Of a stretch of 54,589 bases of DNA, positions 34,271 to 43,757 are shown piece after piece. The stretch is taken from assembly GCA_018064525.1 (NCBI GenBank), contig JAGHVB010000066.1, forward strand, positions 1 to 54,589, read 5' to 3'. The notes under the pieces were generated by a model. The model did not search any database. It was not told the DNA's origin and saw only the letters and a program-made list of their open reading frames with translations. Within the stretch, counting starts at the first letter, position 1. Each line of letters begins with the position of its first letter. Position numbers and translations under genes: made by a program. This DNA is from Candidatus Treponema merdequi (GTDB lineage: Bacteria; Spirochaetota; Spirochaetia; Treponematales; Treponemataceae).

Positions 34271-36436
34271 CTAAAGATCCAATATCACGCGAAGGTCGAG
34301 ATTGAATGCTTCTGTCTGAGCCCTGAGGATTCGCAAAAAGTCGATGTCACCGATAGTTCCAAGGACTGCATCCATTTCTGCCTGAGATTCATATGTCATT
34401 GCACGGAACGGATCTGTGTAGTCTTTCTGGCGTGAGTAAATCGAATCCTGATACATGTCAGTTGAAACGATTGTTACATCTCCTACGATGTCTGCCCAGA
34501 TTTCTGAATTAAATTCCAGAACAGAACGGCTGTAAAGTTTTTCGAGGATGTAAAGTGAATATCGTACTTTATAAAGTTCGTAATTCTTTTCACATGAATC
34601 GTAGTATGAGTGAACTTCATCCCAAGAATTGATTTCGTGATTCTTGATTTTATCACACATCTGATTGATCTTAATTTCAGGAATTACCTGGCCTCCGACA
34701 TTGAGCCATTTTTCAAAAAGTCCGATTTTTTCAATTTTTTCGAGAACTTCTTTTGAAAACTTTTCATATCCGTTTGACTTGCAGTATTCAACAATTGAAC
34801 GCGCTGCAAAATATTTCAAAATCTTTCTGTATTCCTTATAAGCTTTAACTGGCTTGAAAATTGTTGCTCCATACTTTTTCTGACAGTCAGGATCAAACAG
34901 AGTAAAATCGGCTTCTGTATTCTGATGAAGATAATCTTTTGCAGCCTGAAGTTCTTCTTCTTCAGTCTCAGCCTGCATTACGGTTTCTTCACCGATTTTT
35001 TTAAGATAATCTCTTGTCAGAAGAATAAGTCTGTCGACAGCAACAAGAACTTCCTGCATTGCATCCGGTGCCAGAGGATCAGTTTCAATGTTCTGAACTT
35101 TTACAACACGCTTGTCACGCTTTTTGAATTTGTAATTGTTTCTCGCAATTGCAAACATATTGAAAAGGAACCAGTAAGCAGGAATAATTGTAACAGGCTC
35201 TCCTTCTGATTTGTATGCAACAAGAGAGAACGGATAAGTAATATTAAGCTCATGCTGGTAAGAACCTTTTGCAACGAGAACAAAAGATGCAAACTTTGAA
35301 TTGTGTTTAAAGTCAGAACAAAGTCCCGGCCAGAATCCGCGTCCTGCAATGATTTCTCCGTCAGGGCTTCTTGAGTTATGATTACTTCCGATTGTGGCGC
35401 CTGATGCGATGTTCGACTGTCCCTGAATTGTTGACGCAATAAGGAACGACGAGTTGTGGTGCTGTTCGTGGAACGGAAAAACAAGGTTGTTCAAAATTTC
35501 GCAGCACGAAACTGTAGAGTTGTCGCCGAGAACTGAGTTCAAAAGACGCGCACCATATTTTAACTGGCAGTTTCTTCCGATTACAAATCTTACAGCTACA
35601 GCCTGATAGAAAATGCGGCAGCCGTATCCCATAATTCCATTTACAAGTTCAACGCCTTCACCAATCTGACTTTCTTCTTTTTCACTTGAAAGTACAGTAA
35701 TATTTTTTAGTTTGAAAGCACCTTTGATGTAAGCACACTTTCCGATTTTTGCATCTTTTAAAAGAGTCGTATTTTTGATTACGGCTTCATCATCGACAAA
35801 TCCGAATGTATCAAGTTTTTTTGTATTTCCGTTTTCTGTAAGTTCAATAAAACGCGTCATAAGTTCTTTATCAGATCTTCTTCTTGACCAGATAAAAGCG
35901 TCGGCTGCAATCATCGATTCAAAAGGCAAAACTGCACGATTATCATTTTCATTTGCGACGCTGATCCATACGCGGACATCTTCACTCTCACCTTCCTTTA
36001 ACCATCCGTTTCCAAATTTCGAATGGTTTGTACAAGTCATTTCCTGAATGTTAAAAAGCATGACTCTGTTTCCGAGTCTGTAATTCTGAAGAAATTTTAC
36101 ATTTCTGATTACACAGTCATCGCCTGTTACAACGTCTTTCAAAGATGAACTGTAAATACCAGTAAAAAGTTCAAGGTCATGAAATTTTAATGTCGCTTTT
36201 TTCAAACGGCCTAAAACTACAAAACCAGAAAAAAAAGTATCGCGGATAAGTTCAACATCAAAATCATCGGGATTTTCGGGAACCAGAATATTTGACCAGT
36301 CATTAAACTCTGATCTGTTCTGATTTTTAAGAAGAATGGAAATTTCATCATCTGTAAGATGACGCTTTTTTACATCTGTTCCCTGAGGGAACACCACGGT
36401 TTTTGATTCTTTTTCAATAAATTTAAGACTTACCAT
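34271..36436 (-). CDS. DUF4954 family beta-helix protein
   Basis: 721 residues. The first 400 residues contain repeating hexapeptide-like steps (VTGDDCVIRNVKFLQNYRLG, AKIGKCAYIKGAFKLKN, VIGRNCQLKYGARLLNSVLG, TIQGQSNIASGATIGSNHNS) of a left-handed parallel beta-helix as found in acyl- and sugar-nucleotide transferases. The C-terminal third is helical. This matches the DUF4954 family, found in Bacteroidetes and spirochaetes, function unknown as far as I know. A leaderless-type promoter lies just upstream (36445-36473) and no ribosome site is visible. Confidence 0.75.
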   Translation of the reverse strand: MVSLKFIEKESKTVVFPQGTDVKKRHLTDDEISILLKNQNRSEFNDWSNILVPENPDDFDVELIRDTFFSGFVVLGRLKKATLKFHDLELFTGIYSSSLKDVVTGDDCVIRNVKFLQNYRLGNRVMLFNIQEMTCTNHSKFGNGWLKEGESEDVRVWISVANENDNRAVLPFESMIAADAFIWSRRRSDKELMTRFIELTENGNTKKLDTFGFVDDEAVIKNTTLLKDAKIGKCAYIKGAFKLKNITVLSSEKEESQIGEGVELVNGIMGYGCRIFYQAVAVRFVIGRNCQLKYGARLLNSVLGDNSTVSCCEILNNLVFPFHEQHHNSSFLIASTIQGQSNIASGATIGSNHNSRSPDGEIIAGRGFWPGLCSDFKHNSKFASFVLVAKGSYQHELNITYPFSLVAYKSEGEPVTIIPAYWFLFNMFAIARNNYKFKKRDKRVVKVQNIETDPLAPDAMQEVLVAVDRLILLTRDYLKKIGEETVMQAETEEEELQAAKDYLHQNTEADFTLFDPDCQKKYGATIFKPVKAYKEYRKILKYFAARSIVEYCKSNGYEKFSKEVLEKIEKIGLFEKWLNVGGQVIPEIKINQMCDKIKNHEINSWDEVHSYYDSCEKNYELYKVRYSLYILEKLYSRSVLEFNSEIWADIVGDVTIVSTDMYQDSIYSRQKDYTDPFRAMTYESQAEMDAVLGTIGDIDFLRILRAQTEAFNLDLRVILDL

Positions 36437-36444
36437 GGAACTAT

Positions 36445-36473
36445 ATATTAGTGCAAAATGTTGAAAAATTCAA
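36445..36473 (-). promoter_or_regulatory. Promoter of DUF4954 gene (leaderless)
   Basis: On the - strand TTGAAT (36473-36468), 17 nt, TAATAT (36450-36445), ending 8 nt before the ATG. Confidence 0.6.
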
Positions 36474-36552
36474 TATTTTCGTTTATGTTAATTATAAGAG
36501 GAATGTAATAAAACTGCATTCCACTACATCAAACCTGCAGGAATAATAACCG

Positions 36553-36846
36553 ATGACAAACGAAGAATACGAAGCAGAAAGCGAAAGACTCACAAAAGCA
36601 AAAAAAGGATACGACTTAAACAGAACAATATGTGCCGCAGCAATTGTTTTTGTAATTTATTCAATGTTCAATAATGACGGACTTCATACAACTCCGTGGT
36701 ACATACTGCTTTTTCTTGCAGCAGTATCAATTGCACTGGCCGGTATTTTGATTTTTGACTGTCTTAAAATAAAAGATATCACAAAAAAAATAAAAGAACT
36801 CGAAGAAAGAGTTCCGGAAACATTCGAAGCAGAAAAAACTGAATAG
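36553..36846 (+). CDS. Small two-TM membrane protein
   Basis: 97 residues, family unknown. A charged N-terminal helix (1-22) is followed by membrane segments at about 25-40 (TICAAAIVFVIYSMF) and 48-68 (WYILLFLAAVSIALAGILIF), then a charged coiled tail (KIKDITKKIKELEERV). GCAGGA precedes the ATG by 9 nt. It is 28 nt upstream of the MBL-fold gene, so they may be co-transcribed. Confidence 0.72.
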   Translation: MTNEEYEAESERLTKAKKGYDLNRTICAAAIVFVIYSMFNNDGLHTTPWYILLFLAAVSIALAGILIFDCLKIKDITKKIKELEERVPETFEAEKTE

Positions 36847-36874
36847 AAAACAGTCTCTGCAAACCAGAATCAAA

Positions 36875-37912
36875 ATGAATACGAACAACATTTTCACATT
36901 TGAAAACCCTTCTCAATCCGGAATCAACTGGTTTACTCCTTCAACCGGAGTTTTTCTTTCACCAACAAATGTCGGTATCGTCGCCGTCGATTCAAAAAAA
37001 GATAAATCACTTAAAGAAATTTATTTAATAGACTCTGGCCCCGACAGAGCAACTGCAGAAAAACTTTACATCGCATTAAAAAAAGAATTTTCAAAATTTG
37101 AAATCAAAAAAATAATTGACACACATTCCCACGCTGACCACTGCGGAGGAAACCGTTTTTTTAAAGAAGTTTTCCCGTCACTTGAAATCTGTGCAACGCA
37201 GATGGAAAAATCCGGAATCGAATGTACAATAAATCAGAGTGCAGTTGCATACGGTGCAAATCCACTTCCTGAATACCGCATTCCATATTACGAAGCAGAA
37301 ATTTCAAAAGTTGATACAGTAATTTCACATGATGAAGTTTTCAAATTGAATGATGAAACAGAAATTAAATGCATTCCTCTTCCCGGTCATTACTTTGACA
37401 TGGTCGGAGTCTTATGCACTTCAAAAGGCCCGGTCATTTCAAATGACTCAGGCATCTCTTCTGGTAATGGCACTGTTTCTGTCTTTTTTACTGCAGATGG
37501 AATTTTTACACGCGGAATGCTTTCCAGATACTGGATTCCATTTGTATTTGATGTCGGAAAATTTATTGAAAGTCTTTCTGTAATTAAAAATACAGAATCT
37601 GATTTTTATGTTCCAAGTCACGGAGAAATATACACAGAAATCGATGCTCTTTACGAACTCAATATGCTCAGCGTTTTACAGAATGAAGATACGATTTTAC
37701 AGGCGTTGAAAGACGGACCTAAAACTCACGAAGAAATTTTAAAATATGTTGCAGATTTAAATAACATTCCGATGAGGCTTTCTCAGTTTATGCTCATCGG
37801 AAGCACATTAAAATCTTATATCACGCATCTTTACGAAACAGAAAAAATCAAATGGCATTTCAAAGATAACCGGATGCTGTGGGGATTATCTTCTACTTCC
37901 AGCTCTCAATGA
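36875..37912 (+). CDS. Metallo-beta-lactamase-fold hydrolase
   Basis: 345 residues. The di-metal motif is THSHADHCGGN with H84, H86, D88 and H89; further ligands are likely LPGHYFDMVG (about 170) and the aspartate in ISNDSG. A C-terminal winged-helix-like region (about 265-335: ILQALKDGPKTHEEILKYV) is common in RNA-unrelated MBL hydrolases such as the LACTB2/glyoxalase group. The substrate is unknown. Its last 20 bases overlap the convergent deoC gene. Confidence 0.85.
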   Translation: MNTNNIFTFENPSQSGINWFTPSTGVFLSPTNVGIVAVDSKKDKSLKEIYLIDSGPDRATAEKLYIALKKEFSKFEIKKIIDTHSHADHCGGNRFFKEVFPSLEICATQMEKSGIECTINQSAVAYGANPLPEYRIPYYEAEISKVDTVISHDEVFKLNDETEIKCIPLPGHYFDMVGVLCTSKGPVISNDSGISSGNGTVSVFFTADGIFTRGMLSRYWIPFVFDVGKFIESLSVIKNTESDFYVPSHGEIYTEIDALYELNMLSVLQNEDTILQALKDGPKTHEEILKYVADLNNIPMRLSQFMLIGSTLKSYITHLYETEKIKWHFKDNRMLWGLSSTSSSQ

Positions 37913-38603
37913 TTACAGTTCCGCTTGAAGTTCCAAGTCTGTCTGCACCTGCTTCAATCAAATCTTCTGCAGTACGCGCACTTCTGATTCCACCTGCAGC
38001 TTTAATTTTCATTGATTTTTTAACAGTCTTTCTCATAAGTTCAACATGATGGACGCTTGCTCCGTTTGGAAGAGCTGTACCATCAAGTGCTTTTGGAGTT
38101 CCAAACCCAGTAGATGTCTTTACAAAATCCGCACCTGCATTTTTTGCAGCGTTACATGCACTTACAACTTCTTCATCTGTCAGATAGCATGTTTCAAGAA
38201 TTACCTTTACGATAATTTCTTTATCTTTTGATTTACCGGCTTTTTTAGAAGCATCTACAACAGCCTTTATATCCTGTTCTACATATTCAGAATTTCCATT
38301 TTTAAGTTCACCGATATTGATTACCATATCAATTTCATCAGCACCTTTGATTACAGCATCTTCTGCACCGTAAGCTTTTACAACAGTTGTATCAGCTCCA
38401 AGAGGAAAACCGATTACTGTACAGACTTTTACACCGCTTTTGGCAAGATGATCTGCACAATATGAAACATAAGTCGGATTTACACAAACCGAAGCAAATT
38501 TATAATTTTTCGCTTCCTTACAAAGCTTACGGATTTCCTTTGTTGTCGCACATGGATTTAACAAAGTGTGATCGATCATTGAAGCAACCTGTTCTTTTGT
38601 CAT
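37893..38603 (-). CDS. deoC: Deoxyribose-phosphate aldolase
   Basis: 236 residues. DeoC splits 2-deoxyribose-5-phosphate into glyceraldehyde-3-phosphate and acetaldehyde, letting the cell use deoxynucleosides. The Schiff-base lysine is K162 in FVKTSTGFG and the proton-relay lysine is K201 in KIKAAGGIRS. The early block DHTLLNPCATTKEI is also conserved. No other deo gene adjoins it. It runs against the MBL gene with a 20-nt 3' overlap. Confidence 0.96.
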   Translation of the reverse strand: MTKEQVASMIDHTLLNPCATTKEIRKLCKEAKNYKFASVCVNPTYVSYCADHLAKSGVKVCTVIGFPLGADTTVVKAYGAEDAVIKGADEIDMVINIGELKNGNSEYVEQDIKAVVDASKKAGKSKDKEIIVKVILETCYLTDEEVVSACNAAKNAGADFVKTSTGFGTPKALDGTALPNGASVHHVELMRKTVKKSMKIKAAGGIRSARTAEDLIEAGADRLGTSSGTVIIESWK

Positions 38604-38675
38604 ATAAAACCTCTGATAAATTTACTGATGATATCTATAATATACTTCTTTTCAAAAGAAAAATAAAGTTTTTTA

Positions 38676-38704
38676 TTGATTTTTGGCCTTTATTATGCTA
38701 TTTT
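38676..38704 (+). promoter_or_regulatory. Promoter of ferredoxin gene
   Basis: TTGATT (38676-38681), 17 nt, TATTTT (38699-38704). Confidence 0.5.
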
Positions 38705-38752
38705 TAAAACATAATATTCTTGAACCGGGAACGGCTCAAACAGGAGAAAATA

Positions 38753-38923
38753 ATGGCTTACAAAGTTACTGACGCTTGTGTAAACTGTGGCAGCTGCGAA
38801 GGCGAATGTCCAGTTGGAGCAATTTCAGAAGCTGGAAATGCTCGTGCAATCGATGCAGACAAATGTATCAGCTGTGGTACTTGTGCAGGAACATGTCCTA
38901 CAGGTGCTATTGTAGAAGCATAA
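38753..38923 (+). CDS. 2[4Fe-4S] ferredoxin
   Basis: 56 residues, the standard clostridial-type ferredoxin. Cysteines 9, 12, 15, 19 (CVNCGSCEGEC) and 38, 41, 44, 48 (CISCGTCAGTC) ligate two 4Fe-4S clusters. It carries low-potential electrons for enzymes such as pyruvate:ferredoxin oxidoreductase. ATG 38753 is preferred to an upstream TTG (38720) because CAGGAG sits just before it. Its own promoter and terminator make it a single-gene unit. Confidence 0.96.
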   Translation: MAYKVTDACVNCGSCEGECPVGAISEAGNARAIDADKCISCGTCAGTCPTGAIVEA

Positions 38924-38942
38924 TTAATATCTTTTACAAATT

Positions 38943-38977
38943 AAAGGACTTAAGTTTATCCTTAAGTCCTTTTTTTA
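38943..38977 (+). terminator. Terminator of ferredoxin gene
   Basis: AAAGGACTTAAG (38943-38954) pairs perfectly with CTTAAGTCCTTT (38961-38972), six-base loop, then more T residues. It ends only 9 nt before the next start codon. Confidence 0.92.
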
Positions 38978-38985
38978 TTTTATAT

Positions 38986-39942
38986 ATGAAAAAAATCAAG
39001 TGGAACTTATCAATACTGCTTTTCTCTTTATTTTCTTCCATCTGCTTTTCACAGGAAATTCAAATTAAAGACATTCCTGTCATAACTACAAAAAACAGCC
39101 CGGAAATTCCACAGCTTGAAGCAAAAGATTTTTTGTACAGACAGTATTCAGAAGACCTCCAGTATTATTACAAGCAGCTTGCTTCAATGAAAGATGTAAT
39201 ACCTGTATTTTATTCCTACACGGCATCAGAAGACGATACGATTTTTTCAATTGCCGCGCGCTGCAACATTCCATACGAAACAATCGCTTCATTAAACCAG
39301 ATAGCGGCATCTGACTGCAGACTGACAGGAATGACATTAATACTTCCTGCAGCCCCCGGAATCTTTGTACCTGATCCGGGAAAATTCAAAAGGGAAAAAC
39401 CTCTTACTTCACTCGAAGCCCTTATTCAAAAAAACTGCTATGAAAAATTAGACGATTCAAAAATTATTTGTTATAATATAAATGAAAGATATTTTTTACA
39501 TCTTCCTGCTGAACGTCTTGACCAGACTTCAAGAGCTTTTTTTCTTGACGTAAAAATGAAACCGCCGTTAGATTACTACTGGCTCTCTTCTGATTACGGT
39601 TACAGAGAAAGTCCTTTTGGAGGCGAAAAACAATTTCATAAGGGAATTGATATGGCCGCTCCTGAAGGTACAAAAGTTTACGCATGCAAAGCAGGTAAAG
39701 TTATCTCGACAGTCAAACTGGACAAAACATTTGGAAATTACATCATCCTGAAACATCCAAACGGACTGACAAGCATCTATGCACATCTTTCAGAAATTGA
39801 AGTTTCAAACGGAGAAAACGTAGCAACGGGACAGGAAATCGGTCTCGTCGGTCAAACCGGAAAAGTTACAGGTCCTCACCTGCACTTTGAAATAAGACAG
39901 AATGGTCAGCCGACAGATCCGAATACTTACATCAAGCGTTAG
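38986..39942 (+). CDS. LysM/M23 peptidoglycan hydrolase family protein
   Basis: 318 residues. A signal peptide (about 1-22, ending CFSQ) precedes a LysM-like domain (about 77-125: YTASEDDTIFSIAARCNIPYE, LTGMTLILP) and a C-terminal M23 domain. Metal ligands are H218 and D222 in FHKGIDMAAPEG and the HLHFEI motif near residue 300. It should cut or sense peptidoglycan in the periplasm. The frame is open further back across the ferredoxin gene, but Met 38986 begins the signal peptide. No ribosome site is visible after the upstream terminator. Confidence 0.9.
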   Translation: MKKIKWNLSILLFSLFSSICFSQEIQIKDIPVITTKNSPEIPQLEAKDFLYRQYSEDLQYYYKQLASMKDVIPVFYSYTASEDDTIFSIAARCNIPYETIASLNQIAASDCRLTGMTLILPAAPGIFVPDPGKFKREKPLTSLEALIQKNCYEKLDDSKIICYNINERYFLHLPAERLDQTSRAFFLDVKMKPPLDYYWLSSDYGYRESPFGGEKQFHKGIDMAAPEGTKVYACKAGKVISTVKLDKTFGNYIILKHPNGLTSIYAHLSEIEVSNGENVATGQEIGLVGQTGKVTGPHLHFEIRQNGQPTDPNTYIKR

Positions 39943-39948
39943 TAAAAT

Positions 39949-40920
39949 ATGAAGAGCAGCTTTAAAAAAGTCATTTTTATTTTTCTCATTATTTTTTCTG
40001 CTGCAAAAATTTTCAGTGATCCGTTCCGCGTTAAACAGACTGTAATCATTCCGATGAATGAATCAGCAGAGCCTGTCGTAAAAGCAGGAATTTCAGATGC
40101 TGTCTGCATCAGACTGCCAGATAATCTTACATTTATTCAGGGAATTGAGCTTAATATAAAAATTCCACCTGTAGTTGCACGCTGTCCTAACACAATCATA
40201 TATACACTTTACGAAAATATAAGTCCAATGCCGTCAGAAAAAACAATTGATTACACAGGCAAAGAACTTTTTAACGGAGTCTACCCCGGACTTGTTTCAC
40301 TTACTGTGCAGATTCCCCTTATCCGTGGAAACACTATAACTAAAACTCCTTATGCAGAAAAAACCCTTATCCCGGAACATTCAAGAAATTTCATATTCAT
40401 CAGAAACCAGCTTGCAATGAAAGGAGTTCCAAATGAACTTAACAGTGCAGAATTTACAATAACTGCAAAACCTATCCTTATGAACAAAGGACGCCTCATA
40501 ATCAGGACAAAAGGTCAGCCGGCAGAAAATCTTTCCCTCCTTATAGATGATAAGATTGTGGAACTTGATTCTGAAGGAACCTGCCTTTTAAAGCCCGGTG
40601 TGCACAATGTAAGCATTTCCGGTGATTCTGTCAGAAATGAAAACAGACAATGCATCATTGAAATGGCAAAAGATACAGTTCTCGAAGTTGATCTTCAGAG
40701 CACTGCACCTACAATGAAAATTACAATGCCGCAGGGAACATCAGTAGCTGTTGACGGCCAGATGCAGGAACCAAAAAACAACAGCCTTCCTCTGACTCCC
40801 GGTGAACATACTTTAAAATTTTCCATCGGCGGTTATGAAATCATCAAACAGGTGAACATACAGGAAGGACGTACCTATTCAATCAATGTTACATTAAACT
40901 GCGACATTCAGGAAAACTGA
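39949..40920 (+). CDS. Secreted PEGA-like protein
   Basis: 323 residues with a signal peptide (about 1-24, ending IFSD). Mostly beta-strand; the C-terminal 65 residues (GTSVAVDGQMQEPKNNSLPL, TPGEHTLKFSIGGYE) have the PEGA-like surface-layer pattern, and an earlier copy may lie at about 195-235 (LSLLIDDKIVELDSEGTC). Function unknown. It starts 6 nt after the M23 gene and is probably translated with it, which suggests a shared cell-wall role. Confidence 0.75.
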   Translation: MKSSFKKVIFIFLIIFSAAKIFSDPFRVKQTVIIPMNESAEPVVKAGISDAVCIRLPDNLTFIQGIELNIKIPPVVARCPNTIIYTLYENISPMPSEKTIDYTGKELFNGVYPGLVSLTVQIPLIRGNTITKTPYAEKTLIPEHSRNFIFIRNQLAMKGVPNELNSAEFTITAKPILMNKGRLIIRTKGQPAENLSLLIDDKIVELDSEGTCLLKPGVHNVSISGDSVRNENRQCIIEMAKDTVLEVDLQSTAPTMKITMPQGTSVAVDGQMQEPKNNSLPLTPGEHTLKFSIGGYEIIKQVNIQEGRTYSINVTLNCDIQEN

Positions 40921-40997
40921 TTTTTAACTGATTTAATTCAAAAACTCAAATTTTTCAAAAAAAAATCTCAAATTTCTTAATTTTTTATAAATTCCAT

Positions 40998-41025
40998 TAA
41001 AGATTTCCGGGGGTACAGACGATAA
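40998..41025 (+). promoter_or_regulatory. Sigma-28-type promoter of small RNA
   Basis: TAAAGATT (40998-41005), 12 nt, GACGATAA (41018-41025). It differs from the flaB promoter boxes at one base each and has exactly the same spacing. There is no protein gene between it and the terminator at 41084. Confidence 0.65.
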
Positions 41026-41031
41026 TATAAA

Positions 41032-41110
41032 TGTCAGATGCATTTTCCCCTCCCACCCATGCATCTGACTGCCTGATGGGCATGGCCGGATTCGTTCCGG
41101 CCTTTTTTTT
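41032..41110 (+). ncRNA. Candidate sigma-28-dependent small RNA
   Basis: About 79 nt between the FliA-like promoter and a perfect intrinsic terminator. Stem 1 pairs GTCAGATGCAT (41033-41043) with ATGCATCTGAC (41059-41069), a perfect 11-bp stem whose 15-nt loop is entirely pyrimidine except one A and contains CCCCTCCC. Stem 2 is GGCCGGA/TCCGGCC (41084-41102) followed by eight T residues. The loop is complementary to GGAGGG-type ribosome sites, including that of the second flaB (GGAGGG, 1540-1545). Not a family I recognise. Confidence 0.65.
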
Positions 41111-41152
41111 TGCCATCTGCCATTACTTTCCATATCATGCGGATTTGACTTC

Positions 41153-41181
41153 TTGACTTAAAATCTATTATTTCCTACTAT
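41153..41181 (+). promoter_or_regulatory. Promoter of PBP gene (leaderless)
   Basis: TTGACT (41153-41158), 17 nt, TACTAT (41176-41181), ending 6 nt before ATG 41188. A second TTGACT lies at 41145. Confidence 0.55.
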
Positions 41182-41187
41182 ATATGC

Positions 41188-43746
41188 ATGATTAAAAAAT
41201 CTACAAACATACTCATAAATATTACTGTCGCATTTTCAGTTATCTTTGGCTGCGTCCTTGGGCTTGGACTGGCCGAAACTTTTAATACAGCAAACTCAGA
41301 ACAATTTACAGCATTTGATCAGGCACTTCCTACAAAGATTCTTGATATAAACGGTGAATTAATTACCGAATTTACCTCAGACGAAAAAAGAGAAATCATT
41401 TCAGTTTACGAAATTCCACAGCACATGCTCGACGCGCTCATCACACGCGAAGACAGAATCTTTTACGAACATCACGGTTTTAACGCAATGGCAATTATCC
41501 GTGCGGTAATCGGCCAGGTACTTCACAAATCACTTGGCGGCGGTTCTACACTTACACAGCAGATTGCAGGAACACTTCACTGTGACCGTAAAGAAATGTC
41601 TATCAAGCGAAAATTAAAGGAACTATGGTGGGCAGTTCAGATGGAACGCCGCTATTCTAAAAATGAACTTCTAGAACTTTATCTGAATAAAATCTATTTC
41701 GGTGCCGGAACTTACGGCGTAAATGCAGCAAGTAAATATTATTTCGGACACAGCGCAAGAGAAATCACTCCTGCAGAAAGTGCAATTCTTGTAATCCAGC
41801 TTTCAAACCCGACATGGTACAATCCGTTTGAGCATCCTAACCGCGCAAAAGAAAGACAGAAATACGTTCTGGATTCAATGGTAAAGGAAGGATATCTTTC
41901 AAGAGCAAAAGCTGACGATTCATATGATGATTACTGGCTGAACTTTGATTACAGCCGTATCAATTCTTCTGCATTCTATATGCGTGATGACAAAGCTCCA
42001 TGGTTCAGTGAATTTGTTCGACGTGAACTTGCAGATCTTATTTATGGCGATGATGACATTTATACAAGCGGATTTACAGTAAATACATCAGGAAACCTTA
42101 CACACTTAAAGACTGCAACTGCAGTAATGGAAAAGAAAATTGAAGATGTAAACAAAACTTTCCAGAGCGAAATGAAGTGGAAACAAAAATATGCCCTCGA
42201 CGAATATATTCCGCTTACAGAACTTTGTGTTCTTATGTTTGACCTTAAAGATCTCAAAATGACAGGTCAGCGAGCACAGTCAAAAACAATTTCAAACTTT
42301 ACTACAAATGTCACACCAATGATTGATATTTTCTCAATCATGTGCGGTATTGAAGATTTGAAAGTTGGAATCATCAATAAAGCTACTACAATGGCTCAGG
42401 AAAAAGCCAAGACAATGACCATCGAAGGAACAATGATTAACCTCGAAAATGAAACAGGTTATATCACAGCTCTTGTCGGTGGAAGTAAATTTGACGCATC
42501 CAACCAGTTTATCCGTGCAACACAGGCTCGAGTACAGCCGGGTTCTTCAATCAAACCGCTCTACTACTCTGCCGCTCTTGATACAAAAGATTTTACAGCT
42601 GCAACATTACTTGTAGATGCTCCTTATGAATTTAAAACTGCAGATGGCGAATCATATCTTCCTAATAACTATGGCGGTGCATGGAGAGGAAATGTTCTTC
42701 TCTGGAGAGCTCTTGCACTTTCTCTTAACATTCCTGCACTCAAAGTACTTGAAGGCGTCGGATTTGAACCTGCAATTGAAAGAATGGTAGCATTACTTGG
42801 AATTCCAAAAACAGAACTTCCAAAACGTGCGTTTATTCCAAGTTATCCTATTGGACTTGGAACATGTTCTGTACGCCCTATCGAAATGGCTAGAGCATAT
42901 GCAATTTTTGCAAATGGCGGTCGTGCAATTGAACCTACTTCAATTAAAACAGTAGAAGACAAAAATGGAAACATCATTATCAACAATGACCAGAAAGTCA
43001 GAAATGCAATTCTTCATCCAAAACAGATCATATCTCCTGAAAATGCATTCCTTATGACAAAAATCATGGAAAGCTCTGTAACAATTGGAACTTTAAGGTA
43101 TGGTGCTGCAATGCGTTCCATAGATCCAAAACTTGAAGGTTCAAAATTTACATTCACAGATAAAACAACAGGTAAAAAATTTGATATGCCTGTTTCCGGA
43201 AAAACAGGAACAACACAGAACTGGGGTGATGCATGGGCAATCGGATTTACTCCTTATTATACTTGTGCAGTCTGGTTTGGTTTTGATACACCGGGAAAAT
43301 CAATGGGAATGCATAACTCAGGTGCTTCTCTTGCAGGACCACCTTGGGGTGACTTTATGATGGTTGCAAACAAAGACTTACCATTTAAAGAATTCCCTAT
43401 GCCTGAAACCGGAGTTCATAAAGGAACAGTATGTGCAGAAACCGGTGATATTCCTGTTGATGGATGTCCTACAGTTACTCTCTGGTTCAGAGATGGAACA
43501 GGTCCTTCAAAAACATGTTCTATACATGCAGAATCAGAATCTCAGCTTCTTATTCTTGACCGAATTGAAAACACAGTTATTTCTTCAGGTCAGACATTCG
43601 GTGAAGATTCAGAAGATTCTGAACTTGAACTCAATCTTGATTTCTTAAATGAATCATCTGATTCAAGCAGCAAAAAGAAAAAAGATTCCAAAAAAGAAGC
43701 TGAAGTACCAGTTTCTGCTGATACAGAAAACTTCTTTATGGATTAA
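41188..43746 (+). CDS. Class A penicillin-binding protein (PBP1 type)
   Basis: 852 residues, bifunctional peptidoglycan synthase. One N-terminal membrane anchor (about 9-30). Glycosyltransferase domain: catalytic E88 in ITREDRIFYEHHGF, then GGGSTLTQQIAG and RKLKELWWAVQMERRYSKNE. Transpeptidase domain: SxxK at S453-K456 (PGSSIKPLYY), SLN in LALSLNIPALK, and KTG at 672-674 (VSGKTGTTQNWGDAW). The tail (about 810-852) is low-complexity Ser/Asp/Lys. Likely involved in wall growth with the adjacent M23 gene. The start has no ribosome site and a -10 six bases upstream. Confidence 0.95.
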   Translation: MIKKSTNILINITVAFSVIFGCVLGLGLAETFNTANSEQFTAFDQALPTKILDINGELITEFTSDEKREIISVYEIPQHMLDALITREDRIFYEHHGFNAMAIIRAVIGQVLHKSLGGGSTLTQQIAGTLHCDRKEMSIKRKLKELWWAVQMERRYSKNELLELYLNKIYFGAGTYGVNAASKYYFGHSAREITPAESAILVIQLSNPTWYNPFEHPNRAKERQKYVLDSMVKEGYLSRAKADDSYDDYWLNFDYSRINSSAFYMRDDKAPWFSEFVRRELADLIYGDDDIYTSGFTVNTSGNLTHLKTATAVMEKKIEDVNKTFQSEMKWKQKYALDEYIPLTELCVLMFDLKDLKMTGQRAQSKTISNFTTNVTPMIDIFSIMCGIEDLKVGIINKATTMAQEKAKTMTIEGTMINLENETGYITALVGGSKFDASNQFIRATQARVQPGSSIKPLYYSAALDTKDFTAATLLVDAPYEFKTADGESYLPNNYGGAWRGNVLLWRALALSLNIPALKVLEGVGFEPAIERMVALLGIPKTELPKRAFIPSYPIGLGTCSVRPIEMARAYAIFANGGRAIEPTSIKTVEDKNGNIIINNDQKVRNAILHPKQIISPENAFLMTKIMESSVTIGTLRYGAAMRSIDPKLEGSKFTFTDKTTGKKFDMPVSGKTGTTQNWGDAWAIGFTPYYTCAVWFGFDTPGKSMGMHNSGASLAGPPWGDFMMVANKDLPFKEFPMPETGVHKGTVCAETGDIPVDGCPTVTLWFRDGTGPSKTCSIHAESESQLLILDRIENTVISSGQTFGEDSEDSELELNLDFLNESSDSSSKKKKDSKKEAEVPVSADTENFFMD

Positions 43747-43757
43747 ACGGAGTTAAA

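Noticed and set aside
38776..38985. Upstream extension of the LysM/M23 gene across the ferredoxin gene
   Set aside because: It is the out-of-frame shadow of the ferredoxin and passes through its terminator; the signal peptide begins at Met 38986.
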